Shown here piece after piece: positions 34,042 to 43,311 of a stretch of 64,000 bases of DNA. Source of the DNA: Ralstonia sp. NFACC01 (GTDB lineage Bacteria; Pseudomonadota; Gammaproteobacteria; Burkholderiales; Burkholderiaceae); the NCBI RefSeq assembly GCF_900115545.1, contig NZ_FOWV01000006.1:1-64000 (forward strand). The letters are read 5' to 3'. Both the position numbers and the translations under genes were made by a program. Each line of letters begins with the position of its first letter. The stretch's first letter is position 1. The notes under the pieces are model-generated. The model did not search any database and was not told where the DNA came from. It worked only from the letters and a program-made list of their open reading frames with translations.

Positions 34042-34956
34042 ATGCCCCGCGTGATCTGGAAGGGCGCCGTGAGCTTCGGCCTCGTTCACATTCCCGTTGC
34101 GCTGTATCCGGCCACCCGCAGCGACGATCTTGATTTCGACTGGCTCGACCGTCGCACGATGGACCGCGTCGGCTACAAGCGCATCAACAAAACCACCGGC
34201 AAAGAGGTGCCGCGCGAGCAGATCGTGCGCGGCTACGCCTACGAGAAAGACCGCTACGTGATCCTGACTGACGAGGACATCCGCGCGGCCAACCCGGTTT
34301 CGACGCAAACGGTGGATCTGCTGGCCTTCGTCGATGCGGCGGAGATTCCGTTTCTTTATCTCGATACGCCCTACTTTCTCGCGCCGGACCGGCGGGGTGA
34401 AAAAGTCTATGCACTGCTGCGCGAAGCGTTGACGCGCTCGCAAAAGATCGGCGTCGCCAACGTGGTGCTGCACACCAAGCAGCATCTGGCGGCGTTGATT
34501 CCGATGGGGCCCGTGCTTGTGCTGCATACGCTGCGCTGGTCCAACGAGGTGCGCGACTGGTCCGAACTCGACGTGCCGGAGGAAGGTGCCAAGGCTGCCA
34601 AGCTCACGGCCAAGGAAATCGACATGGCCGAAAAGCTGATCGACGACATGAGCGGTAAGTGGGACCCTGCCGAGTACCACGACACCTTCCGCGACGACAT
34701 TCTCGCGCTGGTCGACCGCAAGGTGCGCGAAGGCCGCACGGAGTCCGTCGAGCCGATGGAGACCGAAACCGCTGCACCGCGCTCCGGCAACGTGATCGAC
34801 CTGACCGACCTGCTGCGCCAAAGCCTTGCCAAGCGCGGCAAGGGCAAAGGTGCGTCAAATGACGAAGTGGAAGACGAACCCGCCCCGCGCAAGCGTGCAC
34901 CACGCAAGGCCGCCGTCAAAACGGCGCGCAAGACGGCCGCGCGCAAGCGCGCATGA
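34042..34956 (+). CDS. ku: Non-homologous end-joining protein Ku
   Basis: 304 residues. The bacterial Ku core begins RVIWKGAVSFGLVHIPVALY and continues with KRINKTTGKEVP, GYAYEKDRYV and LDTPYFLAPD, typical of Ku70/80-like bacterial homodimers that hold DNA ends. The C-terminus (after about 265) is a Lys/Arg/Ala-rich tail (RKRAPRKAAVKTARKTAAR), a known feature that helps DNA binding. It acts with LigD, whose gene begins 18 bases downstream. The start has GGGAGA before it; a longer upstream frame is ignored because it lacks Ku similarity. Confidence 0.95.
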   Translation: MPRVIWKGAVSFGLVHIPVALYPATRSDDLDFDWLDRRTMDRVGYKRINKTTGKEVPREQIVRGYAYEKDRYVILTDEDIRAANPVSTQTVDLLAFVDAAEIPFLYLDTPYFLAPDRRGEKVYALLREALTRSQKIGVANVVLHTKQHLAALIPMGPVLVLHTLRWSNEVRDWSELDVPEEGAKAAKLTAKEIDMAEKLIDDMSGKWDPAEYHDTFRDDILALVDRKVREGRTESVEPMETETAAPRSGNVIDLTDLLRQSLAKRGKGKGASNDEVEDEPAPRKRAPRKAAVKTARKTAARKRA

Positions 34957-34974
34957 CACGACGGAACCGACGCC

Positions 34975-37578
34975 ATGCCACGCCATCTCGCCGACTACCG
35001 CCGCAAGCGCGATTTCACGCAGACACAGGAACCCGCGGGCGCACGCCGCAAAGCCGACGAGCGGCATGACGATGGCGCCCTGCACTTCGTGATCCAGAAG
35101 CACGACGCCACGCGGCTGCACTACGACTTCCGGCTTGAACTCGACGGCACGCTCAAGAGTTGGGCCGTCCCGAAAGGCCCGAGCCTGGACCCGGCCGACA
35201 AACGTCTCGCCGTGCATGTTGAAGACCATCCGTTGGACTACGCAGATTTCGAAGGCCATATCCCCGAAGGCCAATACGGTGGTGGCGACGTGATCGTGTG
35301 GGATCGCGGGACATGGCGCCCGCATGGCGATCCGCGTAAGGCGTACCGCGACGGTAAGCTCAAATTCGATCTCGACGGCGAGAAGCTCCACGGTGCGTGG
35401 GCGCTGGTGCGCACGCACTTGCACGGCACGGGCAGACATCCGAAAGAACAGTGGCTGCTGATCAAGGAGCGCGACGATCAGGTCCGGCCATCCAGCGACT
35501 ACGACGTGACGCAGGCCCTGCCCGCGAGTGTGATCACCGGAGAGAACGTCGGCGCGAAACCCAAGGCCAAAGGAAGGGCCAAAGCCGATGGAGGCAAGGC
35601 CGAGCGCTCCAAACCGGCGCAAGTCCAACCGCCCGCCGGCGCCGTGCCCGCCACATTGCCCAGAACGCTGGAGCCCCAACTCGCCACGCTCGTCGATGGG
35701 CCGCCCACGCAAGGCGAGTGGGACTACGAAGTGAAATTCGACGGCTACCGCATCCTCGCGCGCATCGACGGCAACACCGTGCGTCTGTTCAGCCGCAACG
35801 GCCGCGACTGGACGGCGAAGCTGCCCCGTCAGGCTCGCACGCTGCCGGCGCTGGGCCTGCGCGAGGCGTGGCTCGACGGCGAAGTCGTAGTGATGGGCGA
35901 GCGTGGCGTGCCCGACTTCCAGGCGCTGCAGAACGCCTTCGAAACGGCGCATGCCGAACACATTGCCTATTACCTCTTCGACATCCCGTTCTGCAACGGT
36001 ATGGACTTGAGGGGCGTGCCGCTACGTGAGCGGCGCGCGCTGCTGCAACGCATTCTCGAGGCGGCCCCGGGCGATCTGGACCGCGATGCGGTGCTGTTCT
36101 CAGGCACGTTCAACGCGGCGCCCGAAGACTTACTGTCTTCGGCGTGCAGCATGTCGCTCGAAGGTGTGATCGGCAAGCGCGCCGATGCGCCGTACCGCGC
36201 CGGCCGAAGCCCAGCATGGATCAAGCTCAAATGTGGGCAGCGGCAGGAATTCGTGATCGGCGGTTACAGCGCCCCCAAGGGCAGCCGCAGCGGCTTTGGC
36301 GCCCTGCTGCTCGGTGTGTATGACGACGCGGGCACGCTGCGCTATGCGGGCCGCGTCGGCACCGGGTTCAACGAGACGAGTCTGCACGCTTTGCATCACG
36401 AGCTGACCGGTCTGGCCGTCGACACGCCGCCCTTCGCCGACCCGCCCACCGGCAGCGATGCGCGTGACGTGCAATGGGTGAAACCCGAGCGCGTGGCGGA
36501 AATCGCCTTTGCCGAATGGACGCGCGAAGGCATCGTGCGGCAGGCGGTGTTTCAAGGTTTGCGCGACGACAAACCAGCGCGCAACATCGTGCGTGAACAA
36601 GCCAAACCGCCCAGTGCCGCCACCCGTAAGGAGACCCGCGCCGTGAATGCCCCTGAACGCAAGGTGCGCCCCGGTGCGGAGCGCATCGCGGGTGTGGATG
36701 TCACGCATCCGGATCGCGTAATCGAGAAAGCCAGCGGCACCACCAAGGCCGACCTGGCGCGCTATTACGCAGGCGTGGCCGAATGGATGCTGCCGCATCT
36801 GCGCAACCGGCCGACGTCGCTAGTGCGCGCGCCCGACGGCATCGACGGCGAGCGCTTCTTCCAGAAGCATTCCGCGGCGCTCAAGCTGCAGGGCATCACG
36901 CAGCTGGACCCGTCGCTTGACCCGGGGCATCCGTCGCTGCTGGCGATCAGCTCAGCCGAGGCGCTGGTCGGCGCAGTGCAGATGGGCACGGTGGAGTTTC
37001 ACACGTGGAATGCGCTGGCCGACCGCATCGAACAGCCCGACCGCATCGTCTTCGATATCGACCCGGACCCGGCGCTGCCTTTTGCGCGCGTGATCGAGGC
37101 CACGCAACTCATGCTGGCCATGCTCGATGAACTTGGCCTGAAAGCGTTCCTGAAAACCAGCGGCGGCCACGGCATGCACGTGGTGGTGCCGCTTACGCGC
37201 CGCGAAACCTCCGGCTGGGACACGCTCAAAGCCTTCGCGCAAGCCGTGGTGCAGCACATGGCCGCGACCTTCCCCGACCGCTTTGTCGCCAAGATGGGCC
37301 CGCAGAACCGCGTGGGGAGAATCTTCATCGACTATCTGCGCAACAACCGCGGCGCGAGCACGGTGGCCGCCTATTCGGTGCGTGCGCGGACGGGATTGCC
37401 GGTGTCGGTGCCGATCCGCCATGACGAACTCGAAGGGCTGCAGTCGTCTGCCCAGTGGACGCTGCGTACGCTGCCGGATCGGCTCGCCAAGCTCAAGGGC
37501 GACCCGTGGGCCGACTATGCCGGCACGCGCCAATCGGTGACGGCCGACATGCGCAAGCGCATCGGCGGCAATGACTGA
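34975..37578 (+). CDS. ligD: Multifunctional ATP-dependent DNA ligase LigD
   Basis: 867 residues in the order phosphoesterase (about 35-160, with HDATRLHYDFRLELDG), ligase (about 230-530, KFDGYR with the adenylated Lys near 254) and primase-polymerase (about 590-860, with DIDPD near 694 as catalytic Asp pair). This PE-LIG-POL order is like Pseudomonas LigD. It joins double-strand breaks with Ku. A linker of Lys/Ala/Pro residues separates the first two domains. It forms an operon with ku, and no other repair genes follow. Confidence 0.95.
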   Translation: MPRHLADYRRKRDFTQTQEPAGARRKADERHDDGALHFVIQKHDATRLHYDFRLELDGTLKSWAVPKGPSLDPADKRLAVHVEDHPLDYADFEGHIPEGQYGGGDVIVWDRGTWRPHGDPRKAYRDGKLKFDLDGEKLHGAWALVRTHLHGTGRHPKEQWLLIKERDDQVRPSSDYDVTQALPASVITGENVGAKPKAKGRAKADGGKAERSKPAQVQPPAGAVPATLPRTLEPQLATLVDGPPTQGEWDYEVKFDGYRILARIDGNTVRLFSRNGRDWTAKLPRQARTLPALGLREAWLDGEVVVMGERGVPDFQALQNAFETAHAEHIAYYLFDIPFCNGMDLRGVPLRERRALLQRILEAAPGDLDRDAVLFSGTFNAAPEDLLSSACSMSLEGVIGKRADAPYRAGRSPAWIKLKCGQRQEFVIGGYSAPKGSRSGFGALLLGVYDDAGTLRYAGRVGTGFNETSLHALHHELTGLAVDTPPFADPPTGSDARDVQWVKPERVAEIAFAEWTREGIVRQAVFQGLRDDKPARNIVREQAKPPSAATRKETRAVNAPERKVRPGAERIAGVDVTHPDRVIEKASGTTKADLARYYAGVAEWMLPHLRNRPTSLVRAPDGIDGERFFQKHSAALKLQGITQLDPSLDPGHPSLLAISSAEALVGAVQMGTVEFHTWNALADRIEQPDRIVFDIDPDPALPFARVIEATQLMLAMLDELGLKAFLKTSGGHGMHVVVPLTRRETSGWDTLKAFAQAVVQHMAATFPDRFVAKMGPQNRVGRIFIDYLRNNRGASTVAAYSVRARTGLPVSVPIRHDELEGLQSSAQWTLRTLPDRLAKLKGDPWADYAGTRQSVTADMRKRIGGND

Positions 37579-37716
37579 ACCGTCACACCTGCGGGATTCC
37601 CAAAGAATTGGGCGGTGAACGCCCCATTGCTTGTCGGCCGAAGTGTGGGGTCGCTGCGTTAACATGCCTGCGTCTGCACTTGGCGCACGCGTGTGCGCCC
37701 CACTCTGCCCCCCCCG

Positions 37717-39255
37717 ATGGCCCGAATTCGTCCGACCCGTTTGCTGAATCTGTCGCGCAGTGCGCTTGCCTGCGCCGCGCTTTTGACCATTGCGGCCTCG
37801 CCGCTGGCCCACGCCAAGAAGGCCAAGGCCCACGCCGCACCGCACGCCACCGCCGCGCAAGCTCGCCAGGCCGCGCACAACCCCGCCGGATTGCCCGCCA
37901 ACGTGGCGCTGGCCTTTGCGCGCGCGCATATCCCGCTGGATGCGGTGAGCGTGTTCGTGATCCGCACCGGCACCGCCACGCCCATCCTGCAATGGAATGC
38001 AGACGCCGGAATGAACCCGGCGTCGACCATGAAGCTGCTGACCACCTTCGCAGGGCTGGACATGCTCGGCCCGGACTTTCGCTGGAAGACGACAGCCTAT
38101 GCCGACAGCCAGCCCGTCAACGGCACGCTCAACGGCAACCTGTACCTGCGCGGCCAGGGCGATCCGAAGCTGATTCCAGAAGAACTCGTCAAGCTGGTGA
38201 CCGATGTGCGCCGCGCCGGCGTGGATGAACTGGCCGGCAACATCGTGCTCGATCGCACCTACTTCGAAGGCGGCCTGTCAGAAGCCCCGCCTCTGGACGG
38301 CGACAGCGCGCGCGCCTACAACGTCGCGCCCGACGCCCTGCTGTATTCATTCAAGACGCTTACGTTCACGCTGTCGCCGGATGCCGGTAACGGCGCGGTC
38401 AACATTGATGTATCGCCGCCGCTGGCCCAATTGCAGATCGACAACCAGTTGCGCACCACGCGCGGCGGCTGCGGCGACTGGAAGACAACCTCCGGCGCCA
38501 ACATCTCCACGCAAACCGACGGCCATGTGCTTGCCAGCTTTGACGGCCGCTATGCCGCCGCGTGCGGCGAACGCGTCTTCAATATCGCCGCGCTCACGCA
38601 TGCCGACTTCATCTGGGGCGGCTTTCTGGCGCTGTGGCAGCAAGCCGGCGGCACGACGCGTTTCACGCCGGGCCTGCGCGAGGGCAAGGTGCCGCGCCAG
38701 GCCATTCTGCTGGCCACGCACTACGGCCCGCCGCTGTCGGAGGTTGTGCATGACATCGACAAGTATTCGAACAATGTGATGGCACGCCAGCTCTTCCTGA
38801 CCATCGGCGCGGAAATCGGCCGCAAGCCGGCATCGGTGCGCCAATCGACCGAGGTCATCAACCGCTGGCTCGCCAAACAGAACCTGACGATGCCGGAATT
38901 GGTGCTGGAGAACGGCTCGGGCCTGTCACGCATCGAGCGCATCAGCGCACGCAACATGGGACGCCTGCTGCAACAGGCCGACGCCAACCCGAACGGCGGC
39001 GTGCTGCGCGATGCGCTGCCCGTCGTCGGCGTGGACGGCACCATGCGCAACCGTCTGACACGTGCCGGGGTGGCCGGCAACGCCGAGATCAAGACCGGCA
39101 CGCTCAACGATGTGCGCGCCATTGCCGGGTACGTGGAAGGCGAAGACGGCCAGCGCTTCGTGGTGGTCAGCATGATCAACCACCCGAACGCCAGCGGCGG
39201 CCAGGCCGCGCACGACGCGCTGCTGCAATGGATTTACCAGGGCGCGCCGCGATGA
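37717..39255 (+). CDS. dacB: D-alanyl-D-alanine carboxypeptidase/endopeptidase, PBP4 type
   Basis: 512 residues. Signal peptide to about residue 30, then the three active-site motifs of the class C PBP family: STMK (Ser103, Lys106), SNN (near 351) and KTG (near 459). A large insert between the first two motifs is typical of PBP4/DacB. It trims and cleaves peptidoglycan cross-links in the periplasm. The ATG at 37717 is preferred to an upstream GTG at 37693. The last bases overlap the mobB start (ATGA). Confidence 0.92.
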   Translation: MARIRPTRLLNLSRSALACAALLTIAASPLAHAKKAKAHAAPHATAAQARQAAHNPAGLPANVALAFARAHIPLDAVSVFVIRTGTATPILQWNADAGMNPASTMKLLTTFAGLDMLGPDFRWKTTAYADSQPVNGTLNGNLYLRGQGDPKLIPEELVKLVTDVRRAGVDELAGNIVLDRTYFEGGLSEAPPLDGDSARAYNVAPDALLYSFKTLTFTLSPDAGNGAVNIDVSPPLAQLQIDNQLRTTRGGCGDWKTTSGANISTQTDGHVLASFDGRYAAACGERVFNIAALTHADFIWGGFLALWQQAGGTTRFTPGLREGKVPRQAILLATHYGPPLSEVVHDIDKYSNNVMARQLFLTIGAEIGRKPASVRQSTEVINRWLAKQNLTMPELVLENGSGLSRIERISARNMGRLLQQADANPNGGVLRDALPVVGVDGTMRNRLTRAGVAGNAEIKTGTLNDVRAIAGYVEGEDGQRFVVVSMINHPNASGGQAAHDALLQWIYQGAPR

Positions 39256-39779
39256 CTTCACGCAAGGCATTACTGGGCATTACCGGCACGTCGGGCAGCG
39301 GAAAAACCACGCTCGTCGAGCAGCTCATCGCCCGTTTCGTGCGCGACGGACGGCGCGTGGCGGCCATCAAGCACACGCATCACGGCTTTGATCTCGATTC
39401 GCCGGGCAAGGATTCATACCGTATGCGCGAAGCCGGCAGCGCCGAAGTCGTGCTGGTGGGCGGTGAACGCCTCGTGCTGATGCGCGAATACGCCAACGCT
39501 TTGGAACCCGAACTTGATGACGTGCTGGCGTTGCTCTCGCCCGCCACCGACCTCGTCATCGTAGAAGGCTATAAGCGCAGCACCTTCCCGAAGATCGAAG
39601 TCTTCCGGCCGTCGCTGGGACGGCCGCCGCTTTGGCCAGAAATTGGTGGCGTGGTAGCGGTGGCCACCGACTCACCTGACGCCGTGCAAACCCCGGAAGG
39701 CCTGACTGTGCTGGATTTGAACGACGTCGATGCGGTGTACCGGTTTGCCGTGCGGCAACTGGCCAACGCATCCATATGA
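39252..39779 (+). CDS. mobB: Molybdopterin-guanine dinucleotide biosynthesis adapter MobB
   Basis: 175 residues. The P-loop GTSGSGKTT lies at residues 11-19, followed by KHTHHGFDLDSPGKDSYR, a characteristic MobB stretch, and VIVEGYKRSTFPKIEV. MobB binds GTP and aids insertion of the MGD cofactor into molybdoenzymes. The start overlaps the dacB stop (ATGA), so translation is probably coupled, though the functions are unrelated. moaC of the same cofactor pathway lies 18 kb away. Confidence 0.9.
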   Translation: MTSRKALLGITGTSGSGKTTLVEQLIARFVRDGRRVAAIKHTHHGFDLDSPGKDSYRMREAGSAEVVLVGGERLVLMREYANALEPELDDVLALLSPATDLVIVEGYKRSTFPKIEVFRPSLGRPPLWPEIGGVVAVATDSPDAVQTPEGLTVLDLNDVDAVYRFAVRQLANASI

Positions 39780-39857
39780 AGCACTCTTAACATCCGGGCG
39801 AAGCAGCTTGGCTATGATGGGGCCGTCCAGTTTTCTGCCAGCCCCCCTCCTAACAAC

Positions 39858-41030
39858 ATGCTTTCCCGTCTATCGGCCGCGCTGCTTGGCGCGGCATTTT
39901 TTTGCTCGGCCCTGCCAGCCACTGCACGTGATTGGGTCGCCCCGAACACCACCCTCGGGCGCGGTGCGCAGATTCACCAATTCGTGCTCATCGATTCTGC
40001 GACCGGGCGCCCGATGCCCAACGCGCGCTACCGCCTGTTCCTGCCCGGCCACACCATCGTCGGCAGGCCGCCGCAGGTAGGCGAAACCGACAGCGTGATC
40101 TTTGGCACCACCGACGGCGCCGGGCATACGGCCAAAATCCGGTTGCCAAAACATTATGCGGCGGCACGCTGGGTGCTCAATCCCGTCGTCGGCAATGGCG
40201 ACCTCGGCGAATCGTTCCGCTTGGTCGATTCGCTCGGCGGCGCACCGATCGCGGGCCACCCCTATCTGATCGATGTGGTGGGCGAATACCTGGTCTGCGG
40301 GCACTCCAGCGCCGGCGGTTATACCGCCTACGTGCAGTCGCGCGAGTCCCGCACCGTGCACCTTGAAAATACGGTGATCCTCACGCCGGCCGACGATGCC
40401 TGGTGCGCCGGCGAAGGCCGTGCGATCGCCGATAGCAGCAACTCGCAGGGCGCACCCGATCTCTATTCGCAGTATCTCGGCACGCTCACGGCCAACGCAG
40501 CGACACTCAGCGATGACCTGCAGAGCCGCATCGCGCGCAAGTTGATGTCACTGGCAATTGCCGCACGCGATGAGGCCCGCATCGACCTCGCCCTCGATCT
40601 GCAGCCGGTGCCGGAAGACCGCCTCAACAGCTACGGCTACGAGCTTGTTGACGCGGGCCTGCGCATGGAGCGCGGCTTGTCGATGATCGATGCCTATCTG
40701 GCCAAGCACCCGGACGACCCATTCGCCCTCGACAGCAAGGGCTGGGCGCTATACCGGCTCGGCCGCAACGACGAAGCGCTGACGTGGTTCGACCGCTCCA
40801 TCGCCGTCTTCACGCAACCCGACGGCGACTACGACGCAGACGACGAAGCGGTACGCGAAGCACGCGCGGAAGGCCTTGCACACAAGGGCGAAGTGCTGTG
40901 GAAGCTGGGCCGCGCCGACGAAGCGCACGATTGCTTCAAGCAGGGCCTCGCCATGTCGCCGCAGAACGATGTGCTCAAGGCTACGCTGGCCCGCCTGGCC
41001 GTGACATTGCCGACCGCCGACGCCAAGTAG
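39858..41030 (+). CDS. Exported TPR-containing protein, function unknown
   Basis: 390 residues. Signal peptide (residues 1-23, cleaved near ATARD). Residues 30-110 look like an Ig-like or transthyretin-like beta module (GAQIHQFVLIDSATGRPMPNARYRLFLPG). The middle part has Cys-containing segments, and the C-terminal 130 residues carry two or three TPR-like helix pairs (ALDSKGWALYRLGRNDEALTWFD, GEVLWKLGRADEAHDCFKQGL). Periplasmic assembly or scaffolding is likely but the partner is unknown. It is followed by a strong terminator. Confidence 0.75.
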   Translation: MLSRLSAALLGAAFFCSALPATARDWVAPNTTLGRGAQIHQFVLIDSATGRPMPNARYRLFLPGHTIVGRPPQVGETDSVIFGTTDGAGHTAKIRLPKHYAAARWVLNPVVGNGDLGESFRLVDSLGGAPIAGHPYLIDVVGEYLVCGHSSAGGYTAYVQSRESRTVHLENTVILTPADDAWCAGEGRAIADSSNSQGAPDLYSQYLGTLTANAATLSDDLQSRIARKLMSLAIAARDEARIDLALDLQPVPEDRLNSYGYELVDAGLRMERGLSMIDAYLAKHPDDPFALDSKGWALYRLGRNDEALTWFDRSIAVFTQPDGDYDADDEAVREARAEGLAHKGEVLWKLGRADEAHDCFKQGLAMSPQNDVLKATLARLAVTLPTADAK

Positions 41031-41049
41031 GAAAACATCGCCACAAACG

Positions 41050-41076
41050 AAAACGCCCGCTTCACGCGGGCGTTTT
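41050..41076. terminator. Bidirectional Rho-independent terminator
   Basis: Perfect 11-bp stem (AAAACGCCCGC, 41050-41060, with 41066-41076) and 5-base loop, with A and T tracts at the ends. Between convergent genes ending at 41030 and 41093. Confidence 0.9.
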
Positions 41077-41092
41077 GCTCAGTGGTGCTCGA

Positions 41093-42139
41093 TCAGTGCG
41101 TCACGCCGTCAGCCAGCAGGCGTTGCAGCACGTTGCTCGAGATCAGGCGATGACCACCCGTGGTGGGGTGCACGCCGTCAGCAAACAGGTACGACGTGTC
41201 GGCACCTGCCGTCACCAACGTGTTGGCGGAGCAGAACAGCGAGCTGCCGCCCGCTCCCGGCACGAGTGCGTTGATCTTGGTTGCATCGCACGCCGGCACG
41301 CTGGTATTGCTGAAGCCGAACGTCGCGCCGTTCTGGATCACAGCCGTCAACTGCGAGTTGAAGTCGATCACGCGAGCGTTGGTACCAGCCAGACCGGCTT
41401 GCAGCGTAGCGTTGAACGCGCCCACCAGCGCATGCAGCAGCGCCTGGCCTGCCGCGCCACCCGCCACGCCCTGCGGCGTCAGGCTGCTGTCGGGCAGGTT
41501 GAACACGTAGAGCTGCGTCGCGTTCTTGCTGATCATGTCCTTGACGTAACCGACCAGATCGGTCGCCGCCTGTTGCACCTGCGCGGTGGCGATGGCAGGC
41601 GTCACACCCGAGTTGGGTGTCGCCACAGCGGCAGCCCAGTAGAAGATGTCGTTGTTGCCACCGAACACGAACACCACGTCGTTGTCGCCGTTGAACGTGT
41701 TGTTGCTGGCCGTGTAGAAGTTGGCGAGTTGCTGTTTGACCGGATACGTGAGCGCGCCAGCACCACCGTTGTGGCCGATGCCGTTCGGGTCGGTCACGCG
41801 CGAGCCGCCTTGCGCGTAGTCGAAGCAACCCGGTTTCGGGCAGTTCTGCACCGAGGTCGCGTAACCCATCACAGCTGGCGTGAGCGTCACACCGAGTTGC
41901 GCAGCCACGGTTTCCGCCCAGATCGGGCCGGGGTTGGTGGTGAACTTGCCGCCGCCCACGGCAGCGGCTGCCGGCGTGTAGGTACCGGCATCGCTCAGGC
42001 TGTCGCCGAATACCACCATGCGCTGCACCTTGGCGACGTTGGGGTTGCCGCTCTGATCGCTTTCACCGCCGCCGCAAGCGGCTAGGCTCAAGGCCAGGGT
42101 CGCCGATGCGACGACGCCCATCCATTGACGCAACTTCAT
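41093..42139 (-). CDS. GDSL/SGNH-type esterase lipoprotein
   Basis: 348 residues. The lipobox LSLAAC puts the lipidated Cys at about residue 22. Block I reads VVFGDSLSDAG with the nucleophile Ser near 47; later GGNNDIFYW (block III) and DGVHPT (Asp321 and His324, block V) complete the SGNH set. This is an outer-membrane-anchored esterase or lipase acting on lipids or plant esters; the substrate is not determined. GGGAGA precedes the ATG. On the minus strand after sua5 with a 145-base gap containing an 8-bp inverted repeat (AACCTCGC/GCGAGGTT), so it has its own promoter. Confidence 0.9.
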   Translation of the reverse strand: MKLRQWMGVVASATLALSLAACGGGESDQSGNPNVAKVQRMVVFGDSLSDAGTYTPAAAAVGGGKFTTNPGPIWAETVAAQLGVTLTPAVMGYATSVQNCPKPGCFDYAQGGSRVTDPNGIGHNGGAGALTYPVKQQLANFYTASNNTFNGDNDVVFVFGGNNDIFYWAAAVATPNSGVTPAIATAQVQQAATDLVGYVKDMISKNATQLYVFNLPDSSLTPQGVAGGAAGQALLHALVGAFNATLQAGLAGTNARVIDFNSQLTAVIQNGATFGFSNTSVPACDATKINALVPGAGGSSLFCSANTLVTAGADTSYLFADGVHPTTGGHRLISSNVLQRLLADGVTH

Positions 42140-42284
42140 GATGTCTGTCTCCCGTGTGGAATTTTTTTGGTCTGTGGTGCCGCGGTGCGTAACCTCGCCG
42201 TGCGCGTTTGAAGCACGCGGAACGACACAACGCCCAAGTGTAGCGAGGTTGCCGGGCGCACGGAGAACGCGCGCCCCGTAAGAA

Positions 42285-43298
42285 TTAGAGGTCCGTCTCG
42301 AACGCGGCGGCCGCGCGACGCAGGCGATCGTTGACGGCCGCCCAGGCGGGCGTGTCGGCTAGGGTTTCCACCCAGATGGCGTCGTAACCGCCGCGGTCGA
42401 GTTCGCGCAATAGCGCGTAGAGCGCATTGGCATAGGCGGCGGGTGTGGCCGGAGCGACGCGCTGATCGCAGCCGTCACGCACTGCCACGGGGGCACCGAG
42501 CCACACGATGCGCTTGTCCGCAGGCAGTGCTGCCAGGCGTGCAGGCACATCGGCGGCCGATAGCAGATACAACGGCGTGCGCGGCGCGTAATGTGCTTTC
42601 AACGTGCCGGAAGCACGCGGCGCCGTGGCGTCCGGCAGGGCAGGCACTTCGCCGGTCACGCGTTCAATGTCTTCGGGCGTGATGGCGCCCGGGCGCAGCA
42701 GCACGGGGCCAATGCCCTGATCCAGCCGCGAAAGATCGATGATGGTCGATTCGATGCCCACGTCCACGCCGTCACCTTCGAGCACGAACACGGCATCGCC
42801 AAATTCATCTCGCACGTGCTGCGCGGTGGTCGGGCTGACCTGGCCGAACTTGTTGGCCGACGGCGCCGCAATACCGCCGCGCCCACGCTTGAAGCGCGAC
42901 AGCAACGCCTGCGCCACCGGGTGCGAGGGGCAACGCAGCCCGATGCTGTCCTGCCCGCCTGCCACAGCGGCCGGAATGTGCGGCGCACGCTTCAGGATCA
43001 GCGTCAGCGGCCCGGGCCAGAAAGCTTCGATAAGTTGCAGTGCAATGCCGGGCACATCGTCGGACCAGTAGGAAATATCGGCGCCATCCACCACATGCAC
43101 GATCACGGGGTGATTGGACGGCCGGCCCTTGGCCGCGTAGATCTTGGCGATGGCCTGCGGGTTTTCGGCATCGGCGCCCAGTCCGTACACGGTCTCGGTC
43201 GGGAAGGCGACCAGCTCGCCCGCCTCCAGCCTGCGCGCAGCCTCATCAAGGCGTTCGGCGGAAGGCATGGTGTAGGGCGTTTTGGTCCGATGCGGCAT
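42285..43298 (-). CDS. sua5: L-threonylcarbamoyladenylate synthase (Sua5 type)
   Basis: 337 residues. N-terminal YrdC domain with LVAFPTETVYGLGADA (about 18-33), the substrate pocket KGRPSNHPVIVHV, and the C-terminal Sua5 domain (about 215-337) that separates it from short TsaC proteins. It makes threonylcarbamoyl-AMP from Thr, bicarbonate and ATP for the t6A modification of ANN-reading tRNAs. The ATG at 43298 is only 13 bases after the purK stop, so it is the last gene of the pur run. An upstream frame is purK read-through. Confidence 0.93.
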   Translation of the reverse strand: MPHRTKTPYTMPSAERLDEAARRLEAGELVAFPTETVYGLGADAENPQAIAKIYAAKGRPSNHPVIVHVVDGADISYWSDDVPGIALQLIEAFWPGPLTLILKRAPHIPAAVAGGQDSIGLRCPSHPVAQALLSRFKRGRGGIAAPSANKFGQVSPTTAQHVRDEFGDAVFVLEGDGVDVGIESTIIDLSRLDQGIGPVLLRPGAITPEDIERVTGEVPALPDATAPRASGTLKAHYAPRTPLYLLSAADVPARLAALPADKRIVWLGAPVAVRDGCDQRVAPATPAAYANALYALLRELDRGGYDAIWVETLADTPAWAAVNDRLRRAAAAFETDL

Positions 43299-43311
43299 GG
43301 GCGACTCGTCT

